The position numbers and the translations under genes are program-made. A stretch of 64,000 bases of DNA from Nonomuraea pusilla (GTDB lineage Bacteria; Actinomycetota; Actinomycetes; Streptosporangiales; Streptosporangiaceae). Under the pieces are notes generated by a model that saw only the letters and a list, made by a program, of their open reading frames with translations, was not told the origin of the DNA and did not search any database. Positions 16,381 to 24,099 of the stretch are shown here, piece by piece (position 1 is the stretch's first letter; every line of letters starts with the position of its first letter). The stretch is from the NCBI RefSeq assembly GCF_900109355.1, contig NZ_FOBF01000016.1:1-64000 (forward strand), written 5' to 3'.

Positions 16381-17061
16381 ATGACTCCCCGCGAGCAGCT
16401 GTGCGAGTACGGCCGCAGGGCCGCCGAACTCGGCCTGGTCATCGGCACGTCGGGCAACCTCAGCGTCCGCGACGGCGACCTCGTGGCGGTCACGCCGTCG
16501 GGTGTGGCGCTGGACCGGCTGACCCCCGACTCGTGCCCCGTCGTGGACCTCGACGGCCACCTGGTGCAGGGCGACCTGCAGCCGTCCTCGGAGACGCCGA
16601 TGCACCTCGCCGTCTACCGCACCACGGCCGCGCGTGCCGTCGTGCACACGCACTCGGTGTTCGCCACCGTGGTGGCCTCGACCATGACGGAGCTGCCGCC
16701 GGTGCACTACAACGCGCTGCTGCTCGGCGGCACGGTGCGGGTGGCGCCGTACGCCACGTACGGCACGCCCGAGCTGGCCGCGCACGTCGAGGAGGCGCTG
16801 CGCGGCAGGCAGGCCGCGCTGATGGCCAACCACGGCGGGGTGACCATCGGCGCGACGCTGGAGCAGGCGTTCGAGGCGACCCGGCTGCTGGAGTGGCTGT
16901 GCGAGGTGTACGTGCGGTCGCTCGGGGCCGGACGGCCGACCGTCTTGACGGACGAGCAGCTGGCCGCCGTGGTCGAGCGCTCGCTCAACCCGCCGAGCTT
17001 CCCGCGCCGCACGCCCGGCCGCCGGGCCGGCGCCCTCGACGCCCAGGCCGGCACGCCCTGA
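16381..17061 (+). CDS. Class II aldolase/adducin family protein (fuculose-phosphate aldolase-like)
   Basis: A 226-residue zinc aldolase. IGTSGNLSVRDGD (about residues 23-35) is the substrate phosphate/backbone loop, SSETPMH carries the catalytic Glu, and the zinc histidines are in VVHTHS (about 93-98) and NHGG (about 154). The family cleaves sugar phosphates such as L-fuculose-1-phosphate or L-ribulose-5-phosphate to dihydroxyacetone phosphate or related products. The ATG at 16381 follows TACATT at a -10 distance and has no ribosome site, suggesting a leaderless start; an in-frame ATG at 16348 is the alternative. With the PfkB kinase and aminotransferase it could complete a short phosphorylative pathway. 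Confidence 0.78.
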   Translation: MTPREQLCEYGRRAAELGLVIGTSGNLSVRDGDLVAVTPSGVALDRLTPDSCPVVDLDGHLVQGDLQPSSETPMHLAVYRTTAARAVVHTHSVFATVVASTMTELPPVHYNALLLGGTVRVAPYATYGTPELAAHVEEALRGRQAALMANHGGVTIGATLEQAFEATRLLEWLCEVYVRSLGAGRPTVLTDEQLAAVVERSLNPPSFPRRTPGRRAGALDAQAGTP

Positions 17062-17072
17062 CCCCGAGCACC

Positions 17073-17147
17073 CGCTGACCGTCAGGCGAGCGGGCGCTCA
17101 AAGGCACGAGCGGGTGCTCAGGGCAGGCGCTGACCGTCAGGCGAGCG
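17073..17147. repeat. Short direct repeats at the 3' end of the DUF885 gene
   Basis: A 20-base word (CGCTGACCGTCAGGCGAGCG) occurs at 17073-17092 and again at 17128-17147, where it spans the stop codon of the DUF885 gene. Between them a 14-base word occurs twice with one difference (17087-17100 and 17107-17120). It looks like a local slippage or duplication of the gene's tail. Confidence 0.7.
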
Positions 17148-18708
17148 CCGCCTGCTCGGCCAGGCCGAGCGGCAGGCCCCCGGAGCCGGCGATCCGGTCG
17201 TGGAACTCGCGCGGCGTCCCGGTGAACGACTCCTTGATCCGCTCGATCTCGATGGCGCCCGTCAGGTACGAGGGCGCCTGGGTCGGCCAGGCGCAGTACC
17301 GGTTGACCTCGCCCTGCGCGGTGCCCGGCGACAGCGACGCCCTGGTCGCCATGAACTCCTCGGCCTGCTCGATCGACATGTCCTCGCAGTGCAGCGCGGT
17401 GTCCACGACGATGCGGGCGGCCCGGAAGATCCGGCAGTCCAGGTGGGCCAGCTCGGTGGCCGGGGTGTCGAAGTAGCCCTGCTCGTGCAGCATCTTCTCG
17501 ACGTACAGCGCCCAGCCCTCGGTGAAGTACGGCGTGCGGAAGACCTTGCGCGCGGTGCGCGAGCCGGCCGCGAGGTACGACAGGTGCCAGTGGTGGCCGG
17601 GGTACGCCTCGTGCACCGCGATCGACGGCATCTGCGCCCTGCAGTTCGTCCGCAGCCGCTGCCGCACCTGCTCAGGGGTGAAACCGTCGGGCGTGTACGG
17701 CACGAAGAAGACGCCGGTGCGCGAGCTGCTGAGCGGCGGCGGCGCCAGGTAGTGGGCGACCGCCAGGATCGGCCTGGCGTACTCGGCGGACGGCAGCACC
17801 TGGCACTCCTCCCCCTCGGGGAAGGTGACGAGTTCCCGCTCGCGCACGAAGTCGCGGGCGCGCAGCGTCTCGGCCTCGTACTCGGCCCGCATGTCCTCCA
17901 GGGTGGGCGGGTGGTCGTCCATGAGCGTCTCCATGGCGGCCCGCCAGTCCTGCGTGCCGTTGACGCGGAGGGCGACCTCGCGCATCCTGGCGTCGAGCTC
18001 GGCCCAGGCGGCTCTGCCCTTCTCGTGCAGTTCGGCGGCGCCGTAGCCGAGCAGCTCGCGCTCGCGCAGGAGCGTCGAGTAGAGCTTCTCGCCCATGCGC
18101 CAGGTGCCGCCGCAGGTGAAGCCCTCCAGGAAGGTGACGAGGTCGTCGAACGCGGCGGCGGCCGGTTCGGCGGCGGCGGCCAGCCGGGCGCGCAGGTCGG
18201 GGTCCTCGACCATGGACGGCACGGTCCTGGTGAGGAAGTTGCGTCCGGTGCGGGCCTGGCCGAGCCCCCGCTGGACGAGCAGGGGCGCGGCGAGGTCGGG
18301 GTCGAGGTTGGCGCGGCAGGCGGCGAGCACGGCGGGCACCTCGGCCAGCCGGGAGATCGCGGCCGCGACCAGCTCGGGCTCGGGCTTCAGCCGCTGCTGG
18401 AAGGGGTTGAACATCGAGGCGAAGACGGGGCCGAGGTAGGCGGAGGGGTCGCGGCGCCACTCGGGCCACGACTGCATGGCGATCGACCCTCTGAGGTGGG
18501 ACAGCACGAGGTCCCTGTCGATGGCGTCGTCGAGGGTGGGGGTCTCGGTCCTGGACAGCCGGTCGAGCCAGCACTCCTCCTCCCGCTCGCGGGCGGTGAG
18601 CCCGGCTGCGGAGAAGTCGCCGAGTGTGTGGTCGTGGCCGTCCGCTCCGAGCTGGCTCGCGAGGACGGGACGCTGGGAGAAGTACCACTTGAGAAACTCG
18701 TCCACCAA
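17137..18708 (-). CDS. DUF885 family protein, putative zinc carboxypeptidase-like
   Basis: A 523-residue protein of the DUF885 family, which is related to M32-like metallopeptidases. The putative metal motif is IAVHEAYPGHHWHLSYLA (about residues 360-377), with a downstream TEGWALYVEKM Glu that would be the third ligand. No signal peptide is visible, so it is probably cytoplasmic. The substrate is unknown. The ATG at 18708 is only 19 bp from the divergent DUF4032 gene, so the two must share or overlap promoters. Confidence 0.82.
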   Translation of the reverse strand: MVDEFLKWYFSQRPVLASQLGADGHDHTLGDFSAAGLTAREREEECWLDRLSRTETPTLDDAIDRDLVLSHLRGSIAMQSWPEWRRDPSAYLGPVFASMFNPFQQRLKPEPELVAAAISRLAEVPAVLAACRANLDPDLAAPLLVQRGLGQARTGRNFLTRTVPSMVEDPDLRARLAAAAEPAAAAFDDLVTFLEGFTCGGTWRMGEKLYSTLLRERELLGYGAAELHEKGRAAWAELDARMREVALRVNGTQDWRAAMETLMDDHPPTLEDMRAEYEAETLRARDFVRERELVTFPEGEECQVLPSAEYARPILAVAHYLAPPPLSSSRTGVFFVPYTPDGFTPEQVRQRLRTNCRAQMPSIAVHEAYPGHHWHLSYLAAGSRTARKVFRTPYFTEGWALYVEKMLHEQGYFDTPATELAHLDCRIFRAARIVVDTALHCEDMSIEQAEEFMATRASLSPGTAQGEVNRYCAWPTQAPSYLTGAIEIERIKESFTGTPREFHDRIAGSGGLPLGLAEQAALA

Positions 18709-18727
18709 CGCACCTTATCCTGACGAA

Positions 18728-20026
18728 ATGCCCCTGCAGATGACCGGCGCGTTAGGCGATCCCGACCTCATCCGCCTCCCCTGGGAGGTCCCGCTGGAGG
18801 ACTGGCCCCGCCATCACCTCGTCGACCTCCCGCGCGGCATCTCGCGGCACGTCGTGCGTTTCGCCAGGCTCTCGGGCAAGGTGTACGCGATCAAGGAGAT
18901 CAGCGAGCGGTACGCCAAGCGGGAGTACCAGCTCCTGTGGGACCTGGCCAGGCTGGACGCGCCCTCCGTCGAGCCCGTCGCGTACGTCACCGGCCGGGCC
19001 GAAGGACTCGACGCGGCCCTGATCACCCGGCATCTGCAGTTCTCGCTGCCGTACCGGGCGGTCATGTCGGGCACGCTGCGCCCCGACACGCTGACCCGCC
19101 TGCTCGACGCGCTGGCCGTGCTGCTGGTGCGGCTCCACCTGATCGGCTTCTACTGGGGCGACTGCTCGCTGTCGAACACGCTCTTCCGCAGGGACGCGGG
19201 CGCGTTCGCCGCCTACCTGGTGGACGCCGAGACCGGCGAGATGCACCCCATGATCAGCGAGGGGCAGCGGCTGGCCGACATCGAGGTCGCCCACACCAAC
19301 ATCTTCGGTGAGATGCTCGACCTGGAGGCCGGCGGGCTGCTCCACCCGTCCGTCGACCCGATGGAGACCGCCGAGGACATCGTCAACCGCTACCACCGCC
19401 TCTGGGACGAGATCACGCAGAGCGAGATCATCGAGGAGGTGGACTGGCACCGCGTGGAGCAGCGCATCCGCCGGCTCAACCTGCTCGGCTTCGACGTGGC
19501 CGAGATGATGGTGCGCCGCAAGGTCGGCACCGGGCGGCTGATCGTGCGGCCGAAGGTCGTGGACGCGGGGCACCACCAGCGGCGCCTGCTCAGGCTGACC
19601 GGCCTGGACGTGGAGGAGAACCAGGCGCGGCGGCTGCTCAACGACCTCGACGGCTTCCGGGTGGCCAAGGGCCTGCGCCACGAGGACGAGGCCATCGTGG
19701 CGCACCGCTGGCTGGCCGAGGTGTTCCAGCCGACGGTGGAGGCGATCCCGGCCGGGCTGCGCGGCAAGCTCGACCCCGCGCAGCTCTTCCACGAGATCCT
19801 CGACCACCGCTGGTACCTGTCGGAGTCGGCGGGCGGCGACGTCGGCCTGGCCACGGCCGTGAAGTCGTACGTGGACAACATCCTCGTCCACAAGCCGGAC
19901 GAGCGGGCCCTCCTCCCCGACGACCCCGACGACCATGACGACCCTGACGACCTCGGCGCCCACGACCGCCTCGACCGCCTCGACGCCCCCGGCGATCTCG
20001 GCGGCGCGGCGCGGGCGGGTCAGTAG
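18728..20026 (+). CDS. DUF4032 protein with kinase-like fold
   Basis: A 432-residue protein. The first 190 residues resemble a lipopolysaccharide-kinase/RIO-like fold: VYAIKEISERYAKREY (lysine about 57), FYWGDCSLSNTLFRRD (about 141-156, catalytic-loop Asp) and YLVDAETGEMHP (metal-binding Asp about 165). The rest (about 195-400) is the DUF4032 C-terminal part. The tail is Asp/His-rich, with low-complexity DDPDDHDDPDD. Function is unknown; small-molecule or protein phosphorylation is an inference. No good ribosome site precedes the ATG at 18728; an AT-rich TTATCC box suggests a leaderless start. It overlaps the convergent NAD(P)-binding gene by seven bases. Confidence 0.78.
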   Translation: MPLQMTGALGDPDLIRLPWEVPLEDWPRHHLVDLPRGISRHVVRFARLSGKVYAIKEISERYAKREYQLLWDLARLDAPSVEPVAYVTGRAEGLDAALITRHLQFSLPYRAVMSGTLRPDTLTRLLDALAVLLVRLHLIGFYWGDCSLSNTLFRRDAGAFAAYLVDAETGEMHPMISEGQRLADIEVAHTNIFGEMLDLEAGGLLHPSVDPMETAEDIVNRYHRLWDEITQSEIIEEVDWHRVEQRIRRLNLLGFDVAEMMVRRKVGTGRLIVRPKVVDAGHHQRRLLRLTGLDVEENQARRLLNDLDGFRVAKGLRHEDEAIVAHRWLAEVFQPTVEAIPAGLRGKLDPAQLFHEILDHRWYLSESAGGDVGLATAVKSYVDNILVHKPDERALLPDDPDDHDDPDDLGAHDRLDRLDAPGDLGGAARAGQ

Positions 20027-20622
20027 GCCACGGTGACGCGGCGGCGCGGGTGGGCGCCCTTCTCCAGCTCGTCGGCGACGGCCACCGCGTAGTCCTCGGC
20101 GGAGACGAAGCTGCGGCCCTCCGCGTCGGTCAGCAGTTCGTCGCCGCCGAGGCGGTAGCGGCCGGTACGCTCCCCGGGCGCGATCTCGGCGGCGGGCGAG
20201 ACGTAGGTCCAGTCGAGGTCGTCCACCTCGCGGAACAGGCGCAGGGCCGAGCGCGCCGCCAGCGACTCCTTCTTGTAGATCTCCGGGAACCCGGGCGTGT
20301 CGACGAGGTCCACGCCGGGGGCGACCTGGAGGCTCCCCGCGCCGCCGACGACGACGAGGCGGCGTACCCCTGCGGCGCGCGCCCCCTCGATGAGCGCGCG
20401 GTTGGCCGCCAGGAAGGGGGCCTCGGGCTCGGTGCCGTCGCGGGGCGGGGCGATGGCGGAGACGACGGCGTCGTGGCCGGGGGCGAGCGTGGCGGTGTCG
20501 CGGATGTCGCCCTTGACGGGGCCCGAGCGGCTGAGGCCGGTCACCTCGTGGCCGCGGGCGGTGAGTTCGGCGGCGATGCGCTGACCGATCATGCCGGTCG
20601 CGCCGAAGAGCAGGATTCTCAT
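20020..20622 (-). CDS. NAD(P)H-binding Rossmann-fold protein (NmrA/atypical SDR type)
   Basis: A 200-residue protein beginning MRILLFGATGMIGQRIAAEL, with the GxxGxxG dinucleotide loop at residues 7-13. RLVVVGGAGSL, DLDWTYVSPAAEIAPG and FVSAEDYAVAVADELE are typical of single-domain NAD(P)H-binding proteins related to flavin reductase and NmrA. It lacks a standard YxxxK pair, so it may be a redox sensor or a weak reductase. It is divergent from an HxlR regulator, and a GTATCC/GGATAC palindrome between them suggests direct control. Confidence 0.82.
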   Translation of the reverse strand: MRILLFGATGMIGQRIAAELTARGHEVTGLSRSGPVKGDIRDTATLAPGHDAVVSAIAPPRDGTEPEAPFLAANRALIEGARAAGVRRLVVVGGAGSLQVAPGVDLVDTPGFPEIYKKESLAARSALRLFREVDDLDWTYVSPAAEIAPGERTGRYRLGGDELLTDAEGRSFVSAEDYAVAVADELEKGAHPRRRVTVAY

Positions 20623-20629
20623 ACCTGCA

Positions 20630-20648
20630 CAGTATCCATCGGATACTG
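20630..20648. promoter_or_regulatory. HxlR-type operator, with an extra half site at 20678
   Basis: CAGTATCC-ATC-GGATACTG is a perfect inverted repeat in the divergent promoter region. A third copy of GGATACTGG occurs at 20678-20686, over the first codons of the HxlR gene. A TATAAG -10 box at 20664-20669 lies between them, so a regulator bound to both sites would block both genes. Confidence 0.65.
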
Positions 20649-20675
20649 GTTACTTCATCGTGCTATAAGTACCTT

Positions 20676-21026
20676 GTGGATACTGGCGATGTCTTCGACC
20701 CGGAATGCCCCACCCGGGTGGTCCTCGACCGTATCGGGGATAAATGGTCGGTGCTCGTGCTGCTGAGTCTCGACGGGGGGCCGATGCGGTTCACCGAGCT
20801 GCGCGGGCGCATCGGCGGTGTGACGCCGAAGGTGCTGACCCAGACCTTGCGGTCGATGGAGCAGGACGGGCTGCTGACCCGCGAGGTGTTCGCCGAGGTG
20901 CCGCCGCGGGTGGAGTACACCCTCACCGACCTCGGCCGTTCCCTGCACGGCCCGCTGTCGGTGGTGGCCGGCTGGGCCGAGCGGAACGTGCACGAGATCC
21001 TGCGCTGTCGCGAGAAGTTTTCATGA
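20676..21026 (+). CDS. HxlR-family transcriptional regulator
   Basis: A 116-residue winged-helix protein. CPTRVVLDRIGDKWSVLVLL (about residues 11-30), RFTELRGRIGGVTPKVLTQTLR (helix-turn-helix) and GLLTREVFAEVPPRVEYTLT are diagnostic of HxlR/DUF24. The cysteine at residue 11 corresponds to the redox- or electrophile-sensing cysteine used by many members. The GTG at 20676 lies six bases after a TATAAG box, so the message is probably leaderless. It very likely represses itself and the divergent NAD(P)-binding gene in response to an electrophile or oxidant. Confidence 0.87.
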   Translation: MDTGDVFDPECPTRVVLDRIGDKWSVLVLLSLDGGPMRFTELRGRIGGVTPKVLTQTLRSMEQDGLLTREVFAEVPPRVEYTLTDLGRSLHGPLSVVAGWAERNVHEILRCREKFS

Positions 21027-21154
21027 ATTAGAACCTTCTCCAATACGGTGATGCTTTTCTCCGCCCTAGCCGTATAAATCCGTAACTTGCGAAAGATCGG
21101 CCCTCTTCGGTCCCCCTACGCTGTCTCCGTCCCAAGACGGCGAGGGAGGTCCCG

Positions 21155-21529
21155 GTGCTCGGACTCGACACATGCCTGGCCGAGGTCATGTCCATCCCAG
21201 GGGCACTCGACGCCATGCTCATCGACCACACGAGCGGCATGGCCGTGGCCTTCAGCACCGCCTCGGGCGTGGACGCCGACCGCTCGGCCGAGGCCCTGAC
21301 CGAGGCCCTGCGCGCCACGTCCGACGGCCTGTCCCGCTCCTCCCCCGGCGACTACGTCCGGGTGGACGAGATGCTCATCACCACCGACAAGGGCCACCAC
21401 CTGCTCCGGCTGCTCGACACGGCCTTCGAGGGGCCGCTCGCGCTGTACGTGCGGCTCGACATGGAACGGTCGAACCTCGCCCTGGCCCGCCATCGCCTCC
21501 AGGCGATCTCCAACCAGCTCCTGACGTGA
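21155..21529 (+). CDS. Roadblock/LC7-like protein A (first gene of a four-gene cassette)
   Basis: A 124-residue small protein with a Roadblock-like pattern: LAEVMSIPGALDAMLIDHTS (about residues 8-27), a variable middle, MLITTDKGHHLLRLL (about 72-86) and LALYVRLDMERSNLALARHR (about 94-113). It clearly parallels the last gene of the cassette in length and in these three blocks, so the two are paralogues. Roadblock domains dimerise and commonly regulate small GTPases or scaffold signalling complexes. The GTG at 21155 has GGGAGG five bases upstream. The stop is three bases before the next gene, implying translational coupling. Confidence 0.72.
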   Translation: MLGLDTCLAEVMSIPGALDAMLIDHTSGMAVAFSTASGVDADRSAEALTEALRATSDGLSRSSPGDYVRVDEMLITTDKGHHLLRLLDTAFEGPLALYVRLDMERSNLALARHRLQAISNQLLT

Positions 21530-21532
21530 CCC

Positions 21533-22333
21533 ATGACGTCCCTGGACACGCTCCTGGCCGGGCTCGCCCGCGAACGCGCCACCGGCGCGCTGCGCGTGGG
21601 GAGGAACGGGACGATCTTCTTGTCGGAAGGCCGCGTGACGTACATGGAGTGCGCGCAGACACCCGGGGCCGAGCGGCTGCTCGCGGCCGGCGGGCTGGTG
21701 ACGGAGGCCGCCCTTCGCAGGGCCCGCGCGGACGGCGGCTGCGCCCGGCTGCTGGAGGAGGGCTGCGTGACCCGCGGCGAGCTGCAGTACGCGGTGCTCG
21801 GCGCGGTGCTGGACGCGGCGTTCTTCCTGCTGCCCGGCGTCGGGACGCGGCCCAAGTTCCGCCCCGGCGAGCAGCACTGGCTGGGCGGCCAGTGGTTCTT
21901 CGACGTGGCCGGGCTGGTGCGGGAGTGCGCGCGGCGGCGCGAGCAGCTCGCCAGGATCTGGCCGTCGGCCGACCTGGACACGGCGCCGGTGCGCCCGGTG
22001 CCGTGCCCGCCAGGGCAGAGCGTGACGCTCAGCAAGGCCCAGTGGGAGATCCTCGTACGCGCCGACCAGGTCTCCACCCCGCTGGAGCTGGCCAGGCAGA
22101 TCGGCAGGTCGGGCTACTCGATCCTGCTGGGCGTGCGCAGGCTGGCCGCCGCCGGGCTGCTCGCGCCACCCGAGGCCCCCGCCCTGCCGAAGCGGGCCAG
22201 GCGGCCGGAGGATCGGCGCCCGCCGCACGATCCCAGGGCCGCCCACCAGCCGCTCGGCCCCCAGGTCACGGGCGACCCCGCCGACCTGGCGCTGCTGCTG
22301 CGGCTGAAGAAGGCGCTGGAGGAACTGACATGA
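21533..22333 (+). CDS. PATAN (DUF4388)-like protein with C-terminal winged helix
   Basis: A 266-residue protein. The first 110 residues resemble the PATAN/DUF4388 domain: LAGLARERATGALRVGRNGTIFLSEGRVTY, a beta-rich patch often fused to response regulators and gliding or polarity proteins. The C-terminal part (about residues 160-215, LSKAQWEILVRADQVSTPLELARQIG then LLGVRRLAAAGLL) looks like a winged helix and could bind DNA or another protein. A Pro/Arg-rich linker follows, and the protein ends with a leucine-rich helix (LALLLRLKKALEEL). It starts three bases after protein A and overlaps or abuts protein B, so it is the core of the cassette. Its partner and signal are unknown. Confidence 0.7.
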   Translation: MTSLDTLLAGLARERATGALRVGRNGTIFLSEGRVTYMECAQTPGAERLLAAGGLVTEAALRRARADGGCARLLEEGCVTRGELQYAVLGAVLDAAFFLLPGVGTRPKFRPGEQHWLGGQWFFDVAGLVRECARRREQLARIWPSADLDTAPVRPVPCPPGQSVTLSKAQWEILVRADQVSTPLELARQIGRSGYSILLGVRRLAAAGLLAPPEAPALPKRARRPEDRRPPHDPRAAHQPLGPQVTGDPADLALLLRLKKALEELT

Positions 22334-22362
22334 GACGGTTCCGCACGCGGAGGAGGTCCTCG

Positions 22363-22734
22363 ATGGAGCTGCGCGACGAAGTCCTGCGCGAGATGGTGCT
22401 CCTGAGGGAGCGCACGCCCGACGTCACCGGCAGCGTCGCCTGCACCGTGGACGGGCTGTGCCTGGCGAGCGACCGGGCCGACGACATCGGCGAGCGGACC
22501 GCCGCCCTGTCGGCCGCGCTGCTCGCCTTCAGCAAGCGGATGCTCACCCTGGCCGACCGGGGAGCGTTCGAGGAGACGATCGTCTCCGGCAACGCCGGCT
22601 TCGTGGCCTTCTACGCCGCGGGCCCCACCATCGTCCTCGCAGTCCTCGCCGGGCCCGGCGCGAACGTCGGCCTGCTGCGACTGGAGGGCAGGAAGACGGC
22701 GGCCGCGCTGGCCGCCGCGGCACGCAAGCACTGA
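22363..22734 (+). CDS. Roadblock/LC7 domain protein B
   Basis: A 123-residue canonical Roadblock/LC7 protein. Residues 1-115 read as the MglB-like fold: ELRDEVLREMVLLRERTPDVTGS, then VDGLCLASD, RTAALSAALLAFSKRM, FVAFYAAGPTIVLAVLAGPG and NVGLLRLEGRKTAAAL. Actinobacterial homologues sit next to Ras-like GTPases in conservons, but no GTPase is here. Two starts are possible. ATG 22363 has AGGAGG at six bases and is preferred. ATG 22330 overlaps the upstream stop (ATGA), also has GGAGG, and would add eleven mostly basic residues. Confidence 0.8.
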   Translation: MELRDEVLREMVLLRERTPDVTGSVACTVDGLCLASDRADDIGERTAALSAALLAFSKRMLTLADRGAFEETIVSGNAGFVAFYAAGPTIVLAVLAGPGANVGLLRLEGRKTAAALAAAARKH

Positions 22735-22772
22735 ACCGTTCCGACCGCGATCCCTGCAGAAAGGGAGAAATC

Positions 22773-23144
22773 ATGGCCAACATGGACATCTCTCTCAAAG
22801 AGATGATGAGCATCGACGGCGCGCTCGGCGCGGCCGTCGTCGACTACGGCAGCGGCATGGCCCTCGGCACGCTGGGCGGATCGAAGGACCTCGACCTGCA
22901 GGTCGCCGCCGCGGGCAACACGGAGGTGATCAAGGCCAAGCTCCGTACGATGGACTCTCTCGGCCTGCAGGACGCCATCGAGGACGTCCTCATCACGCTG
23001 AGCGGCCAGTACCACATCATCCGCCCGATGACCGGGCGCGGAGGCAAGGGCCTGTTCCTCTACCTCGCGCTCGACCGCGGCCGCGCCAACCTGGCGATGG
23101 CCAGGCACCAGCTGCGCGGCATCGAGGAGCGGCTGGAGGTCTGA
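22773..23144 (+). CDS. Roadblock/LC7-like protein C
   Basis: A 123-residue protein paralogous to protein A: LKEMMSIDGALGAAVVDYGS (about residues 8-27), VLITLSGQYHIIRPM (about 75-89) and LFLYLALDRGRANLAMARHQ (about 97-116). It lacks a membrane segment and is presumably cytoplasmic. The ATG at 22773 is preceded by AGGGAGAA. A 38-bp gap separates it from protein B and a stem-loop follows its stop, so it closes the operon. The A/C pairing suggests they may form a heterodimer around the PATAN protein or bind protein B; this is inference. Confidence 0.74.
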   Translation: MANMDISLKEMMSIDGALGAAVVDYGSGMALGTLGGSKDLDLQVAAAGNTEVIKAKLRTMDSLGLQDAIEDVLITLSGQYHIIRPMTGRGGKGLFLYLALDRGRANLAMARHQLRGIEERLEV

Positions 23145-23158
23145 CCGTACGCGAGGGC

Positions 23159-23185
23159 CCCGGGCCGAGGCGAGGTCGGCCCGGG
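23159..23185 (+). terminator. Stem-loop closing the Roadblock cassette
   Basis: CCCGGGCCGA, a seven-base loop, then TCGGCCCGGG forms a perfect 10-bp stem 15 bases past the last Roadblock stop. It lies between convergent genes and could serve both. Confidence 0.6.
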
Positions 23186-23253
23186 AGCGGCTCCGGGGGC
23201 CTCGGGGGCGGCTTCAGGGGGCCGCCTCGGGGGCGGACCCGGAACGGCCGGAG

Positions 23254-24099
23254 TCAGCCGGAGGTCAGCTCGGCGATCTCGCGCGCGAACTCCGGCCAGA
23301 GCGGGCGCGGCAGGTCGTGCCCCATGCCGGGGTAGGTCACCAGCCTGGCGCCCGGGATCGCCTCCGCCGTCGCCCGGCCGCCCGCCACCGGGATGAGCTG
23401 GTCCTGCTCGCCGTGCAGCACCAGGGCCGGCACGCGCACCCCGCCCAGTTCCTCGGTTCTGTCGCCCGAGGCGACGATGGCGGCGTACTGCCTGGCCGTG
23501 CCCGCGGGATCGTGGCACCTGTCGTACGCGAGCCCGGCCAGCCGCGCGACCTGCTTCTCGTCGCGCTCGAAGCCCGGGGAGCCGAGGACGGCCCAGGTCC
23601 GCAGCGACTGCTCGATCACCGCCTCGCGCTCGGCGGGCGGCGCGGCGAGCAGCACGGCCATGGCGGCCTCGGTCGGCAGGGCGATGGCGGGGCCCGGCGC
23701 GGACATGATCGAGGTGAGGCTGAGCACCCGCTCCGGGTGCCTGATGGCCAGCGTCTGCGCGATCATCCCGCCCATCGACGCGCCGGCCAGGTGGGCGGCG
23801 GGCCAGCCGAGGGCGTCCATGAGCCCGGCGGCGTCGGCGGCCATGTCGGCCAGCAGATACGGAGAGGGCGCCCCCATGGCGGGGACGCCCTCGTCGTGGA
23901 AGTGCGTGGACAGTCCGGCGTCGCGGTTGTCGAACCGCACGACGTGGTGCCCGTGCCCGGCCAGGAGCTCGCAGAACTCGTCGTCCCAGTGCACAAGCTG
24001 GGCGCCGAGGCCCATGATCAGGAGCAGCGGCCGCCCTTCCGGTGAGCCGAAGCTCTCGTAGGCGATCTCGATGCCGTTGGCTGCCACGCGGGTCGTCAC
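23254..24099 (-). CDS. Alpha/beta hydrolase
   Basis: A 281-residue alpha/beta-hydrolase-fold enzyme. The nucleophile elbow is GASMG (Ser about 108), the acid is in GEQDQ (Asp about 233) and the histidine in GMGHD (about 261), so the catalytic triad is complete. LLLIMGLGAQLVHWDDEF forms the oxyanion-hole region. Many relatives are esterases, lactonases or rifampicin-type hydrolases; the substrate here is not evident. The start is the GTG at 24099. Upstream is a 33-nt perfect palindrome that includes this codon, so transcription is probably repressed at the start site and the message lacks a conventional leader. Confidence 0.82.
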   Translation of the reverse strand: MTTRVAANGIEIAYESFGSPEGRPLLLIMGLGAQLVHWDDEFCELLAGHGHHVVRFDNRDAGLSTHFHDEGVPAMGAPSPYLLADMAADAAGLMDALGWPAAHLAGASMGGMIAQTLAIRHPERVLSLTSIMSAPGPAIALPTEAAMAVLLAAPPAEREAVIEQSLRTWAVLGSPGFERDEKQVARLAGLAYDRCHDPAGTARQYAAIVASGDRTEELGGVRVPALVLHGEQDQLIPVAGGRATAEAIPGARLVTYPGMGHDLPRPLWPEFAREIAELTSG

